A DNA stretch of 64,000 nucleotides from Rouxiella aceris (GCF_012933545.1 NZ_JAADJU010000012.1:62001-126000); one strand, 5' to 3'; positions 26,764 through 36,274 are shown, counted from the first letter of the stretch. Program-made: numbers and translations. Notes: generated from the letters alone by a model not told the origin.

Positions 26764-27333
26764 ATGAAATCATTACCCGTAACGAAAATTGCTCTCGGTG
26801 CCCTGCTATTCGGCCTGTTACCTGCATCTATCCCCGCCCATGCAGACGGTATCAGCATCAGTATGCCTGGCTTATCAATCAGCATTGGCTCACGGGATGA
26901 ACGTGGCTATTACTGGGACGGTTACGACTGGCGTTCCCCGGACTGGTGGCAAAACCGCGACAACTATTATGGCTACCGCAATGAGCGTGGTTATTACTGG
27001 GATGGTCGTGGCTGGCGTGACCAGGGTTGGTGGAATGAGCATCGTGACCATCGTCGCGAAGGACCTCACCCTCAGCCACATTTTGAAGGTGGACGTGGCG
27101 GACCTGATTACGGTCATGGTCCAGACCGTGGTCACGATAATCATGGACAGGGCGATAACCGTGGGCAAGGTGGCCATGAGAACCATGGACAGGGTGAGAA
27201 CCATGGACAAGGTGGCCAGGGTGGTCATGGACAAGGCGATAACCGTGGACAGGGTGGCCAGGGTGGTGGTCACGGACAGGGCGGTCAGGAAAGAGTGATA
27301 CCACCGGGTGGCCCTGGCGGTAATAATCATTAA
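26764..27333 (+). CDS. ypeC: DUF2502 (YpeC-like) secreted protein with Gly/His-rich repeat tail
   Basis: 189 residues. Signal peptide of about 27 residues ending PAHA. The DUF2502 core motif occurs twice (ERGYYWDGYDW about 46, ERGYYWDGRGW about 73), each with nearby WW pairs. Residues 90-189 are low complexity, built on GHGQGDNRGQGG and HENHGQG-type repeats rich in Gly, His and Gln. E. coli YpeC is also next to mntH but has a short tail. Exported to the periplasm; function unknown. The His-rich tail could bind divalent metal, which is inference from composition and neighbourhood. Confidence 0.82.
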   Translation: MKSLPVTKIALGALLFGLLPASIPAHADGISISMPGLSISIGSRDERGYYWDGYDWRSPDWWQNRDNYYGYRNERGYYWDGRGWRDQGWWNEHRDHRREGPHPQPHFEGGRGGPDYGHGPDRGHDNHGQGDNRGQGGHENHGQGENHGQGGQGGHGQGDNRGQGGQGGGHGQGGQERVIPPGGPGGNNH

Positions 27334-27347
27334 TCAGCAGTAAAAAT

Positions 27348-27372
27348 ACGCCCGATATCTCCTGTCGGGCGT
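27348..27372. terminator. Bidirectional hairpin between ypeC-like gene and mntH
   Basis: ACGCCCGA and TCGGGCGT form an 8-bp stem with a 9-base loop in the convergent gap. Confidence 0.65.
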
Positions 27373-27482
27373 CATTAACCCGCAAGATATTTCCTCATCT
27401 GCCTGATATCGCATTGTTTCAACAATGACCTACGCCTAATCATCTCTTGATAACTCCCAATGCTTGTCAGCAGCAAACCGAG

Positions 27483-28712
27483 TTACAGCAGCATTCCCAC
27501 CAGTAGATACATATTCAGGCTAATCACCACCAATACAATCAATCGCCCGGTATATTGCATGCCCCGTGAATTGACCATATCTCCCATCAGCTCGCGATTA
27601 CCGGTAAAGGCCAACAGCGGCAATAGCGCCAGGGCAATGCCAAAACTCAGCAATACCTGACTCATCACCAGAACTTTGGTGGCGTCCATTCCGGCAAGGA
27701 TGACGATAAAAGAGGGAGCCATGGTGACGGCACGTCTGACCCAAATGGGGATATAGAATTTCACAAATCCCTGCATCACCACTTGACCGGCCAAAGTCCC
27801 GACGACGGTAGAAGATAATCCCGCCGCCACCAGACTCAAGCCAAACGTGGTAGCCGCCGCATGCCCCAGCAATGGCGAGAGCGTCAGATAAGCATCTTCT
27901 AGTTCGCTTATCCCTTTATGCCCACTGAAATGGAACGCCGCCGCCGCGGTGGCCATCATCGCCAGATTAACAAACCCGGCAATGGTCATGGCAATAGCGA
28001 CATCCAGCTTGGTGGCCGAATAGCGTTGTGCTTTTGAGTTGAGACTGGAACGTTGGGTCAGCGAAGAGTGCAGGTAGATGACATGCGGCATAATGGTCGC
28101 GCCCAGCACCCCGGCGGCCAGGTATACCGAATCCCGATCCGGCAACACAGGGGTCAGCATCCCCTTACCCAGCGCCAACATCTTGGGCTGGGAGAAAAAC
28201 AGTTCAACAATATAGGCAGCAGCGACAAACAGTAGCAAACCGCCAATCACCAGCTCCAGCGGTTTTTGTCCGCGTTTTTGCAAAGCGAGGATAATAAAGG
28301 TGGCAATACCGGTAAGCACAGCACCTTGCAACAACGAGACGCCAAGCAACAGCTTAAAGCCAATAGCAGCACCGATAAACTCCGCCAGATCCGTTGCCAT
28401 GGCAATAATTTCGGCCTGTATCCAGTAAGCCCAGACGGCAGGACGAGGAAAACGATCGCGGATATGTTCTGCCAGGTTTTTGCCGGTAGCGATACCCAAC
28501 TTGGCGGACATTAGTTGGATCAGCATCGCCATCACATTGGCCCACACCACCACCCACAGCAGTTGATAGCCATAAGAGGCACCGGCCTGGATATTGGTGG
28601 CGAAATTGCCAGGATCGATATAGCCGATGGCGGCAATAAAGGCAGGCCCCATCAAAGAAAGCTTTATCTTCCGGGAGGAACGGCTGGAGGACTCAGCTCG
28701 GCTATTCAGCAT
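27483..28712 (-). CDS. mntH: Nramp-family Mn(II)/Fe(II) transporter MntH
   Basis: 409 residues, 11 membrane segments expected. The Nramp metal-site motifs are present: DPGN (from Asp33, [11 protein letters not shown]) and [13 protein letters not shown]. Proton-coupled uptake of manganese, and less well of iron, across the inner membrane. Convergent with the DUF2502 gene as in E. coli. A Fur-box-like sequence at 28757-28773 lies 45 bases upstream. Confidence 0.94.
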   Translation of the reverse strand: MLNSRAESSSRSSRKIKLSLMGPAFIAAIGYIDPGNFATNIQAGASYGYQLLWVVVWANVMAMLIQLMSAKLGIATGKNLAEHIRDRFPRPAVWAYWIQAEIIAMATDLAEFIGAAIGFKLLLGVSLLQGAVLTGIATFIILALQKRGQKPLELVIGGLLLFVAAAYIVELFFSQPKMLALGKGMLTPVLPDRDSVYLAAGVLGATIMPHVIYLHSSLTQRSSLNSKAQRYSATKLDVAIAMTIAGFVNLAMMATAAAAFHFSGHKGISELEDAYLTLSPLLGHAAATTFGLSLVAAGLSSTVVGTLAGQVVMQGFVKFYIPIWVRRAVTMAPSFIVILAGMDATKVLVMSQVLLSFGIALALLPLLAFTGNRELMGDMVNSRGMQYTGRLIVLVVISLNMYLLVGMLL

Positions 28713-29242
28713 ATCAGTTAACCCTTACAGTTTTTGCACTTACAAATATCATATCTAATTGAGAATGATTATCAAGCGCATTTAGATTGGTATTGGTTAT
28801 TTCTCTGATAGGGAGTAAGCGTCTAAGTTAACACAGACAGCTTTTACACTCTCGATAGCCATGATATTGGTCATCGGCAAAGCGTTGCTCCCCTCTTCCT
28901 GTAGCTGAAAAAGTCAGTAACCAGAGTCAATCGGGTCAGTAACAACGCGGCAGATAACCGCCAAAGGGCACACAAGCCAAAAAAGCCAAAAACACGTGGC
29001 TCGCTTTCCTAATGCAGACATTTTTTATAAAACTCAGAACCTAATACGGCTTCTATTAAAACTAGCACAATAATTCCATTTCTGCGTATTTTTCTTAACA
29101 TCTTAACTTTTGGTGTTATGTCGCTGGAAATGTTGCTTTTTAGCCACTTAATTTCTATATTTGCAGTGCATATCACGTTTTAAATGTACGTGTTACATAA
29201 AATGTCCGTCGAAATATTGCCTGCCTCAAATTTGGAGCACAC
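28713..29242. other. 530-bp divergent mntH/nupC control region
   Basis: AT-rich, no coding frame. It contains the Fur-like box near mntH and, upstream of nupC, a palindrome ATGTACGTGTTACAT (29184-29198) and a weak CRP-like half-site TATCACG (29171-29177). In E. coli nupC is controlled by CRP and CytR; I cannot confirm those sites here. Confidence 0.45.
28757..28773 (-). promoter_or_regulatory. Fur-box-like sequence upstream of mntH
   Basis: AATTGAGAATGATTATC; the complement GATAATCATTCTCAATT matches most of the Fur consensus GATAATGATAATC. Repression of mntH by Fur is known in E. coli. I did not find a clear MntR box. Confidence 0.6.
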
Positions 29243-30430
29243 ATGTCCCGAATACTGCACTTTGTGTTAGCGTTAGCTGTTGTCGCAGTACTGGCTTTAC
29301 TGGTAAGTCGTGATCGTAAAAACATTCGTTTACGTTTTATCGTACAGTTATTAGTCATTGAAGTCTTATTAGCCTATTTCTTCCTCAATTCTGAAATCGG
29401 ATTAGGTTTTGTAAAAGGTTTCTCAGACTTGTTTGAAAAGCTGTTGAAATTTGCAGCAGAGGGGACGGGTTTCGTGTTTGGAGGCATGAACGAAAAAGGA
29501 TTAGCGTTCTTCTTCCTGAATGTATTGTGTCCAATTGTGTTTATCTCCGCACTGATTGGTATTTTACAACACCTTCGTGTCCTGCCAGTGATCATCCGTA
29601 TCATTGGTACTGTATTGTCGAAAGTTAACGGTATGGGGAAACTGGAATCCTTCAACGCCGTCAGCTCGCTGATCCTCGGTCAGTCAGAAAACTTTATCGC
29701 GTATAAAGATATTCTGAACAAAATGTCAGAAAAACGCATGTACACCATGGCCGCCACGGCGATGTCGACAGTTTCCATGTCGATTGTCGGTGCTTACATG
29801 ACTATGCTGGAACCAAAGTTTGTGGTCGCCGCACTGGTGCTTAATATGTTCAGCACCTTTATCGTACTCTCTTTAATCAACCCTTATAAAGTTGAAGATG
29901 AGGCCGATTTGCAAATGACCAATACGCACCAGGGTCAAAGCTTCTTTGAAATGTTGGGGGAATATATTCTCGCCGGTTTTAAAGTAGCCATTATCGTTGC
30001 GGCGATGTTGATCGGCTTTATTGCGCTGATCTCTTGTCTTAACGCCCTGTTCAACACCATTTTCGGCATCAGCTTCCAGGGTGTTCTCGGCTACGTCTTC
30101 TATCCATTTGCCTGGGTAATGGGTGTACCAAGCCACGAAGCGTTGCAGGTGGGCAGTATTATGGCGACCAAGTTGGTCTCCAACGAGTTTGTGGCGATGC
30201 TGGATTTGCAGAAAGTGGCGCACGACCTGTCACCACGCGGGGTCGGTATCCTGTCTGTGTTCCTGGTCTCTTTTGCCAACTTCTCGTCAATTGGTATCGT
30301 GGCGGGGGCAATCAAGGGCCTCAACGAGCATCAGGGCAACGTGGTTTCACGCTTTGGCCTGAAGCTGCTGTACGGCTCAACGCTGGTTAGCGTGTTGTCT
30401 GCATCGATTGCAGGGCTGGTACTGGCGTAA
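29243..30430 (+). CDS. nupC: Nucleoside:proton symporter NupC
   Basis: 395 residues, close to the 400 of E. coli, with near-identical stretches such as [20 protein letters not shown] and [13 protein letters not shown]. Concentrative nucleoside transporter of the inner membrane, importing pyrimidine nucleosides and adenosine with protons. GGAGC precedes ATG 29243. The gene ends in a strong terminator, immediately after which the repeat array of 30.5-31.9 kb begins. Confidence 0.95.
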   Translation: MSRILHFVLALAVVAVLALLVSRDRKNIRLRFIVQLLVIEVLLAYFFLNSEIGLGFVKGFSDLFEKLLKFAAEGTGFVFGGMNEKGLAFFFLNVLCPIVFISALIGILQHLRVLPVIIRIIGTVLSKVNGMGKLESFNAVSSLILGQSENFIAYKDILNKMSEKRMYTMAATAMSTVSMSIVGAYMTMLEPKFVVAALVLNMFSTFIVLSLINPYKVEDEADLQMTNTHQGQSFFEMLGEYILAGFKVAIIVAAMLIGFIALISCLNALFNTIFGISFQGVLGYVFYPFAWVMGVPSHEALQVGSIMATKLVSNEFVAMLDLQKVAHDLSPRGVGILSVFLVSFANFSSIGIVAGAIKGLNEHQGNVVSRFGLKLLYGSTLVSVLSASIAGLVLA

Positions 30431-30458
30431 GCGATAGACAAGTTATTGGTTTAAAGGA

Positions 30459-30482
30459 AGGCGCTTCGGCGCCTTTTTTTTT
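30459..30482 (+). terminator. nupC rho-independent terminator
   Basis: AGGCGC-TTCG-GCGCCT followed by eight T. The T-run leads straight into GGGCTTAAAAGTCAATTTT, a variant of repeat module C. Confidence 0.9.
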
Positions 30483-30534
30483 GGGCTTAAAAGTCAATTT
30501 TTTGCTTTAAAGTCAATTTGTTGTGAGGAGAGGG

Positions 30535-30852
30535 TTTTAATTGCAAATTTGCTTTTAGCTTCAAGGTCAAGGTCAACTGCATTCGCTGCGCTCACTGGGC
30601 GGCGGCCCAGACCGCCCAAAGGAGGCGAAGGCGCGCCTCCTTTGGAATCCTGCGCCTTGTCCAAATTGAACAGTGTCGTGCCCTCGGTTCGAGTTCTTTC
30701 CAGTGACTTCAGTGTGTGGCCTAAACCACGCCGCTTCGCGGTCCCTTCACTCGGTCGCGAGCCAAAAGCGTCTCGCTCCACGTCGCTCAGCGTAGGTTTT
30801 GAATCGGCCAAGCGGCATTTACTGAAAAACCGGCAACATTAAAGGTCAACTG
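30535..30852 (-). repeat. Repeat A, copy 1
   Basis: About 318 bp, the inverted equivalent of 35941-36252 and 36275-36600. It contains the palindromic GGCGGCGGCCCAGACCGCC and AAAGGAGGCGAAGGCGCGCCTCCTTT-type stems and GACGCTTTTGGCTC, the last shared with repeat B. It lies just after the nupC terminator. Confidence 0.85.
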
Positions 30853-30909
30853 CAAAGACAAAAAGACAAAAAATCTTTGTCTGAAACGGTACGGTGTAGA
30901 TAGTTTGCT

Positions 30910-31159
30910 GGCACATTCAGAGACGGCGCCGCGCGAAGCGGAGGGAGACGCTTTTGGCTCCCGACCGAGCAAGGGGACTGCGGAGCAGCGCGGCTCGTGC
31001 CACGCGCGGAGTGACTGAAACATAGCCGGTAATAGGCAGCAGACGAATCAACAACACCAAAAGGCCAAGGATTGTTAAGGAGCGGGCCAGCGCTCCTTAA
31101 CTCGGTTCGGCACAGCGGGTTAAGTTGCCACCGCTATTATAAAACCGAAACAGCTCCTC
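30910..31159 (-). repeat. Repeat B, copy 1
   Basis: About 250 bp, beginning GGCACATTCAGAGACGGCG. It contains an 11-bp stem GTTAAGGAGCG/CGCTCCTTAAC followed by GGGTTAAG. Two further copies follow in tandem (31226, 31525), and one inverted copy is at 35646. Joined to repeat A copy 1 by a 57-bp linker that also recurs at 35881-35940. Confidence 0.87.
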
Positions 31160-31225
31160 ATAGCCAATTGGTTTTAAATAACAATTGCCATTTAAGCTGG
31201 AACGGCACGACGTACATAGCTAGTT

Positions 31226-31475
31226 GGCACATTCAGAGACGGCGCCGCGCGAAGCGGAGGGAGACGCTTTTGGCTCCCGACCGAGCAAGGGGACTGCGCA
31301 GCAGCGCGGCTCGTGCCACACTCGGGGTTACTGAAACATAGCCGGTAATAGGCAGCAGACGAATCAAAGACACCAAAAGGCCAAGGATTGTTAAGGAGCG
31401 GGCCAGCGCTCCTTAACTCGGTTCGGCACAGCGGGTTAAGTGGCCACCGCTATTATAAAACCGAAACAGCTCCTC
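31226..31475 (-). repeat. Repeat B, copy 2
   Basis: Starts 316 bases after copy 1 and is about 95 percent alike by eye. It is separated from copies 1 and 3 by short module-C-like remnants (TTTAAATAACAATTGCCATTTAAG type). Confidence 0.87.
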
Positions 31476-31524
31476 GGAGTTAATTGACTTTAAGCCATAC
31501 ATTGCCATTTAAGACATGCTGACT

Positions 31525-31774
31525 GGCACATTCAGAGACGGCGCCGCGCGAAGCGGAGGGAGACGCTTTTGGCTCCCGACCGAGCAAGGGGACTGCGCAG
31601 CAGCGCGGCTCGTGCCACGCTGGGAGTAACTGGAACATAGCCGGTAATAGGCAGCAGACGCATCAACAACACCAAAAGGCCAAGGATTGTTAAGGAGCGG
31701 GCCAGCGCTCCTTAACTCGGTTCGGCACAGCGGGTTAAGTGGCCACCGCTATTATAAAACCGAAACAACTCCTC
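31525..31774 (-). repeat. Repeat B, copy 3
   Basis: Starts 299 bases after copy 2. It is the copy nearest the tRNA-Lys terminator and is separated from it by two module-C units. Confidence 0.87.
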
Positions 31775-31881
31775 ATAGCCCATTGACTTTAAAAAAAGGA
31801 AATTGCCATTTAAGCCCAACCCGATACAGCTTCTCTAAAGCCAATTGACTTTAAAATAGAAAATTGTCATTTAAGCCAAAA
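31760..31881 (-). repeat. Two module-C units behind the tRNA-Lys terminator
   Basis: Two tandem units of about 60 bp (31820-31881, 31760-31819). Each reads on the minus strand GGCTTAAATGRCAATTT...TTTAAAGTCAAT...GAGGAG/AGAAG...TTTCGG. The same pair occurs behind the tRNA-Ala terminator at 35527-35645. The last few bases overlap the end of repeat B. Confidence 0.8.
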
Positions 31882-31890
31882 CTGAAATGC

Positions 31891-31920
31891 AAAAAAACGC
31901 CCATTAGGCGCCTTTTTTAT
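31891..31920. terminator. Terminator of the tRNA-Val/Lys operon
   Basis: A-run, CGCC-CATTA-GGCG stem and T-run on both strands. It ends the minus-strand tRNA transcript, 8 bases past tRNA-Lys. Confidence 0.8.
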
Positions 31921-31928
31921 CACTAAAG

Positions 31929-32004
31929 TGGTGGGTCGTGCGGGATTCGAACCTGCGACCAATTGATTAAAAGTCAACTGCTCTACCAACTGAGCTAACG
32001 ACCC
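31929..32004 (-). tRNA. lysV: tRNA-Lys (anticodon UUU)
   Basis: 76 bases including encoded CCA. Acceptor GGGTCGT/ACGACCC, loop CTTTTAA with anticodon TTT, and the T-loop GGTTCGAATCC are intact. Last gene of the tRNA-Val x3/tRNA-Lys operon, matching E. coli valUXY-lysV. Confidence 0.97.
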
Positions 32005-32034
32005 ACTGTTTAGTGCTATGTCAATTTTCAGAAG

Positions 32035-32110
32035 TGGTGGGCGATGACGGGTTCGAACCGCCGACCCCCTCCGTGTAAAGGAGATGCTCTACCAACTGAG
32101 CTAATCGCCC
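32035..32110 (-). tRNA. valY: tRNA-Val (anticodon UAC), third in operon
   Basis: 76 bases with encoded CCA. Acceptor GGGCGAT/ATCGCCC, anticodon TAC. Identical to the other two copies at 32148 and 32270. Confidence 0.97.
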
Positions 32111-32147
32111 ACTTCTGAAAACTGTTTGCAAGAAGCTTGCTGAGAAT

Positions 32148-32223
32148 TGGTGGGCGATGACGGGTTCGAACCGCCGACCCCCTCCGTGTAAAGGAGATGC
32201 TCTACCAACTGAGCTAATCGCCC
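32148..32223 (-). tRNA. valX: tRNA-Val (anticodon UAC), second in operon
   Basis: 76 bases with CCA, identical to its neighbours. The spacer to the next tRNA is 37 bases. Confidence 0.97.
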
Positions 32224-32269
32224 AATTCTCAATTCTTCTTACTTATCACAACCGGTCACTCTTAAAGAG

Positions 32270-32345
32270 TGGTGGGCGATGACGGGTTCGAACCGCCGAC
32301 CCCCTCCGTGTAAAGGAGATGCTCTACCAACTGAGCTAATCGCCC
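32270..32345 (-). tRNA. valU: tRNA-Val (anticodon UAC), first in operon
   Basis: 76 bases with CCA; promoter-proximal copy. The -10 box lies 18 bases upstream. Confidence 0.97.
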
Positions 32346-32362
32346 CGTCGTGATGGAGTCGC

Positions 32363-32390
32363 ATTATAGGGACAGTTCGAAATGAGTCAA
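32363..32390 (-). promoter_or_regulatory. tRNA-Val operon promoter with GC discriminator
   Basis: On the minus strand TTGACT (-35), 16 bases, then TATAAT (-10), followed by GCGACTCC. A near-consensus sigma-70 promoter with the GC-rich discriminator typical of stringently controlled stable-RNA genes. Confidence 0.88.
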
Positions 32391-32514
32391 CGGTTTTTAA
32401 AAACAAAATTCACTGTTCGGCTTAAAATTAGACAAGCCGCCAAAAAAGTGTGCAATGCAGCCTATTCTTTATGCATCAACGGGCTGATTGCCCGTGAGTT
32501 TGCCCGTATCGACG

Positions 32515-32542
32515 TTGAGGATTCAGTGCAGAGTGGTAGAAT
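32515..32542 (+). promoter_or_regulatory. Probable gltX promoter
   Basis: TTGAGG, 16 bases, TAGAAT, about 80 bases before the gltX ATG and divergent from the tRNA-Val promoter. Plausible sigma-70 match only. Confidence 0.55.
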
Positions 32543-32620
32543 GGCGACCACTTTTTAGTAATTGATGGTCACGTTTTTTGCGTGGCGTCTATTTGAAACA
32601 TAGTTAAGGCTGCTTCCCAG

Positions 32621-34036
32621 ATGAAAATCAAAACCCGTTTTGCTCCCAGCCCAACAGGCTACCTGCACGTTGGCGGCGCTCGTACAGCACTTTATTCCTG
32701 GCTTTATGCGCGCAATTTGGGTGGAGAGTTTGTGTTACGTATAGAAGACACCGATCTGGAGCGCTCAACCCAGGCAGCCATCGATGCGATTATGGATGGC
32801 ATGAACTGGCTGAATCTGGATTGGGATGAAGGTCCCTATTTCCAGACCAAACGTTTTGATCGCTATAACGCAGTGATCGACCAGATGCTGGAAAATGGCA
32901 CCGCCTATAAGTGTTACTGCTCCAAAGAGCGTCTGGAGGCTCTGCGTGAAGAGCAAATGGCAAATAACGAGAAGCCGCGTTATGACGGTCGTTGCCGCGA
33001 TAGCCATGAACATCATGCTGCCGATGAGCCTTGTGTGGTTCGCTTCCGCAATCCGCAGGAAGGGTCGGTGATTTTTGACGATCAGATCCGCGGGCCGATC
33101 GAAATTAGCAACCAGGAACTCGACGATCTGATTATTCGTCGTACCGATGGTGCACCAACCTACAATTTCTGCGTGGTAGTAGATGACTGGGATATGGAAA
33201 TTACTCACGTTATCCGTGGTGAAGACCATATCAACAATACGCCACGTCAGATCAATATCCTTAAAGCGCTGGGCGCGCCTGTGCCCGTCTACGCGCACGT
33301 ATCGATGATCCTGGGTGATGATGGCAAGAAACTGTCTAAACGCCATGGTGCCGTCGGTGTGATGCAGTATCGCGATGATGGCTATCTACCAGAAGCCCTG
33401 CTTAACTACCTGGTGCGTTTAGGCTGGTCTCATGGCGATCAGGAAATTTTCAGCGTTGATGAAATGAAGGCACTGTTTAGCCTGGAAAACGTCAGCAAAT
33501 CCGCCAGCGCCTTCAATACCGAAAAACTGCAGTGGCTGAACCACCATTACATTAATACGTTGCCAGCAGAATACGTGGCGACGCATTTGCAATGGCATAT
33601 GGAACAGCAGGGGATTGAGACCCATACCGGTCCGCAGCTCTCCGAACTGGTGAAACTGTTGGGTGAACGCTGCAAGACGCTGAAAGAAATGGCCGAGTCT
33701 TGCCACTATTTCTATCAGGACTTCACTGAGTTTGATGCCGATGCGGCGAAAAAACACCTGCGTCCGGTAGCCCGTCAGCCGCTGGAAGCCGTGCGCGTCA
33801 AACTGGCCGCCGTCAGCGAGTGGACCCCTGAGAATGTGCATAACGCCATTCAGGGCACCGCAGACGAGCTGGGTGTCGGTATGGGCAAGGTTGGTATGCC
33901 ACTGCGCGTTGCCGTGACCGGTGCAGGCCAGTCGCCTGGTATGGATGTCACCGTCCATGCTATTGGTCAGAGCCGTACGCTGGCGCGTATTGATATGGCG
34001 CTGGCATTTATTGCCGAGCGTGAAGCGCAGCAATAA
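32621..34036 (+). CDS. gltX: Glutamyl-tRNA synthetase
   Basis: 471 residues, identical in length to E. coli GltX. Class I signatures [18 protein letters not shown] (HIGH-type motif HVGG) and KKLSKRHG (KMSKS-type motif). It charges tRNA-Glu. It is flanked on one side by the tRNA-Val/Lys operon and on the other by an FNT channel and tRNA-Ala genes, and ends in a clear terminator. Confidence 0.97.
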   Translation: MKIKTRFAPSPTGYLHVGGARTALYSWLYARNLGGEFVLRIEDTDLERSTQAAIDAIMDGMNWLNLDWDEGPYFQTKRFDRYNAVIDQMLENGTAYKCYCSKERLEALREEQMANNEKPRYDGRCRDSHEHHAADEPCVVRFRNPQEGSVIFDDQIRGPIEISNQELDDLIIRRTDGAPTYNFCVVVDDWDMEITHVIRGEDHINNTPRQINILKALGAPVPVYAHVSMILGDDGKKLSKRHGAVGVMQYRDDGYLPEALLNYLVRLGWSHGDQEIFSVDEMKALFSLENVSKSASAFNTEKLQWLNHHYINTLPAEYVATHLQWHMEQQGIETHTGPQLSELVKLLGERCKTLKEMAESCHYFYQDFTEFDADAAKKHLRPVARQPLEAVRVKLAAVSEWTPENVHNAIQGTADELGVGMGKVGMPLRVAVTGAGQSPGMDVTVHAIGQSRTLARIDMALAFIAEREAQQ

Positions 34037-34053
34037 GGTTTTTTGTAATTAGT

Positions 34054-34090
34054 AAAAAAGCCAGTCGGGTTAACGCCCCACTGGCTTTTT
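34054..34090 (+). terminator. gltX terminator
   Basis: AAAAAAGCCAGT and ACTGGCTTTTT form the stem around CGGGTTAACGCCCC. Symmetrical, so it may also serve the convergent FNT gene. Confidence 0.88.
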
Positions 34091-34121
34091 ATTTGCCCTT
34101 GTAAAAACGGGACGAAACGAC

Positions 34122-34919
34122 TTAATGAGACTGCGAGGTGGTTTTTACCGTTTCGGCAGTAGGGCGATAGGCCATAAAGTACATCAGCCCGACAAAGCCC
34201 GCGCCGCCAACCGCATTGCCCAGGAAGACGGCAGCAAAGTTAGGGAAATACTGCGACCAGCTCAAGGCACCGGCAAAAATCGCAGCCGGAATGATAAACA
34301 TATTGGCCACCACGTGCTGGAAACCGATGGCAACAAAGGCCATTACCGGGAACCACATGCCAATCACTTTACCGCCGACATCTTTACTGGCAAACGCCAG
34401 CCATACCGCCAGACAGACTAACCAGTTACAGCCAATGCCTGAAATAAACGCATGCATAAAGTCAGCGCTGACTTTGGCTTGCGCGGTGGCGACGGTTTTG
34501 GCCAAAAAGGCACCTTCGGTCATTGCCAGCACATGACCAAAGAAATAGGCCACGGCAATGCTGCCAAGCAGATTGGCAAGGGTGACCCAGAACCAGTTGC
34601 GGATAACAGCATACAGGCTGATTTGGCGGGCAAACCAGGCAATAGGTAAGGTCATCATATTACCGGTAAGCAGTTCGCCCCCGGCCAGCACGGTCAGGAT
34701 CAGACCAACCGGGAACACGGCTGCGCCCAACAGACCGCCGAATGATCCCCAGGATGCAGGTAGTGTCCCTACTACATGCAGATCGAGCAGGAAGCCAATA
34801 GCGATAAAGGCACCCGCCAGAAAACCCAGAATTAACAAATTGGCGACAGATGCACGGCTTTTGTTCACTCCGGCCGTAACGGCGAGTGACGCAATTTCTT
34901 TAGGTGAATACAAGGACAT
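34122..34919 (-). CDS. Formate/nitrite transporter (FNT) family channel
   Basis: 265 residues with six membrane helices. FNT hallmarks: GFLAGAFIAIGF, AGGELLTGNMM, GIGCNWLVCLAVW and FQHVVANMF, the last with the central pore histidine. It carries formate, nitrite or a related small monoacid; FocA, NirC and other subfamilies cannot be told apart here. The ATG at 34919 has a weak ribosome site. It has no equivalent at this position in E. coli. Confidence 0.87.
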   Translation of the reverse strand: MSLYSPKEIASLAVTAGVNKSRASVANLLILGFLAGAFIAIGFLLDLHVVGTLPASWGSFGGLLGAAVFPVGLILTVLAGGELLTGNMMTLPIAWFARQISLYAVIRNWFWVTLANLLGSIAVAYFFGHVLAMTEGAFLAKTVATAQAKVSADFMHAFISGIGCNWLVCLAVWLAFASKDVGGKVIGMWFPVMAFVAIGFQHVVANMFIIPAAIFAGALSWSQYFPNFAAVFLGNAVGGAGFVGLMYFMAYRPTAETVKTTSQSH

Positions 34920-35272
34920 GAGTAGACTCGAATAGTTTGTGTGAGAATTATTGCGCAGGAAGTCTATTATGAGAATTCTCTTATCACAACATTTTATGAC
35001 GCTTTATTAACACCGCATTAAAGACTGAATTACACATGTTATAAAAAATGATGAGTATGATCATACAAATGGCGATTGCTGAGGTTATTTCTGTCTGACC
35101 GATAAGCTTTGCAGGTGCGCACGATTTGTTCAAACTGATCAAAAAATCGCTGTTATCGCCTGTATTTGGTGTCTTTTTCAGCGCTTGATTACATTATCGG
35201 ATTTAGCCGTTGACAGCCTAAGCGGGGTTTCATATTATGCGCCCCGTTCACAGGATTTAATGTGTCTGGAAC
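34920..35272. other. Control region of FNT gene and tRNA-Ala operon
   Basis: Gene-free 353 bases. It contains the tRNA-Ala promoter (35210-35238). Upstream of the FNT start it is AT-rich with no site I can assign with confidence. Confidence 0.45.
35210..35238 (+). promoter_or_regulatory. tRNA-Ala operon promoter with GC discriminator
   Basis: TTGACA, 17 bases, TATTAT, then GCGCCCCG. A strong sigma-70 promoter with the stringent-type discriminator; the tRNA starts about 35 bases downstream. Confidence 0.88.
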
Positions 35273-35348
<76 letters not shown>

Positions 35349-35417
35349 ATCTTCTTCTCAGAGCAGGTTGGTCGCTTAACGCTGTTAAGCATAAGACAGT
35401 AAGTTCGGAACACCCGT

Positions 35418-35493
<76 letters not shown>

Positions 35494-35502
35494 AATTTAA
35501 AG

Positions 35503-35525
35503 AACCCGCTTCGGCGGGTTTTTGT
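35503..35525 (+). terminator. tRNA-Ala operon terminator
   Basis: AACCCGC-TTCG-GCGGGTT followed by TTTGTTTT. Module C starts directly after the T-run. Confidence 0.9.
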
Positions 35526-35526
35526 T

Positions 35527-35645
35527 TTGGGCTTAAATGGCAATTTTCTTTTTTTAAAGTCAATGAGCTACGAGGAGTTGTTTCGGGTTGGGCTTAAATA
35601 TCAATTTATGGCTTAAAGTCAATTGGCTATGAGGAGCTGTTTCGG
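35527..35645 (+). repeat. Two module-C units behind the tRNA-Ala terminator
   Basis: Tandem units at 35527-35587 and 35588-35645, each from TTGGGCTTAAAT to GTTTCGG. Same arrangement, terminator-C-C-B, as behind tRNA-Lys on the other side of gltX. Confidence 0.82.
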
Positions 35646-35880
35646 TTTTATAATAGCGGTGGCCGCTTAACCCGCTGTGCCGAACCGAGTTAAGGAGCGC
35701 TGGCCCGCTCCTTAACAATCCTGGGCCTTTTGGTGTCTTTGATTCATCTGCTGCCTATTACCGGCTATGTTTCAGTTACCCCCAGCGTGGCACGAGCCGC
35801 GCTGCTCCGCAGTCCCCTTGCTCGGTCGGGAGCCAAAAACGTCTCCCTCCGCTTCGCGCGGCGCCGTCTCTGAATGTGCC
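35646..35880 (+). repeat. Repeat B, copy 4
   Basis: Inverted relative to copies 1-3. It runs from TTTTATAATAGCGGTGG to TCTCTGAATGTGCC and is followed by the same linker that joins repeat B to repeat A at 30.85-30.91 kb. Confidence 0.87.
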
Positions 35881-35940
35881 AGCAAACTATGCACACCGTG
35901 CCGTTTCAGCGGCAAACTTTTTATCTTTTTATCTTTCGCC

Positions 35941-36252
35941 GTTGACCTTTAATGTTGCCGGTTTTGCCGTAAATGTTTCCTGGCCGATTCAAAACCTACG
36001 CTGAGCGACGTGGAGCGAGACGCTTTTGGCTCGCGACCGAGTGAAGGGACCGCGAAGCGGCGTGGTTTAGGCCACACACTGAAGTCACTGGAAAGAACTC
36101 GAACCGAGGGCACAACACTGTTCAATTTGGACAAGGCGCAGGATTCCAAAGGAGGCGCGCCTTCGCCTCCTTTGGGCGGTCTGGGCCGCCGCCCAGTGAG
36201 CGCAGCGAATGCAGTTGAAGTTGACCTTGACCTTGAAGTTGACTTTAAAACC
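35941..36252 (+). repeat. Repeat A, copy 2
   Basis: Inverted equivalent of 30535-30852, starting GTTGACCTTTAATGTTGCCG. Together with module C, repeat B copy 4 and the linker it forms the right arm of a roughly 0.65-kb inverted repeat. Confidence 0.86.
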
Positions 36253-36274
36253 CAAAATTGTCATTTAAGCCAAT

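Noticed and set aside
26879-27385. His-rich antisense frame opposite the DUF2502 gene
   Set aside because: Produced by the Gly/His repeat of the sense gene; no start signals.
28713-28760. Possible manganese riboswitch or MntR box upstream of mntH
   Set aside because: No convincing match to either could be seen; only the Fur-like box is reported.
30910-31774. Three regularly spaced B units considered as a CRISPR array
   Set aside because: Units are about 250 bp with 50-66 bp related spacers and no cas genes; this is not CRISPR architecture.
32346-32620. Possible gene between tRNA-Val and gltX
   Set aside because: Only divergent promoters are evident; no supported frame.
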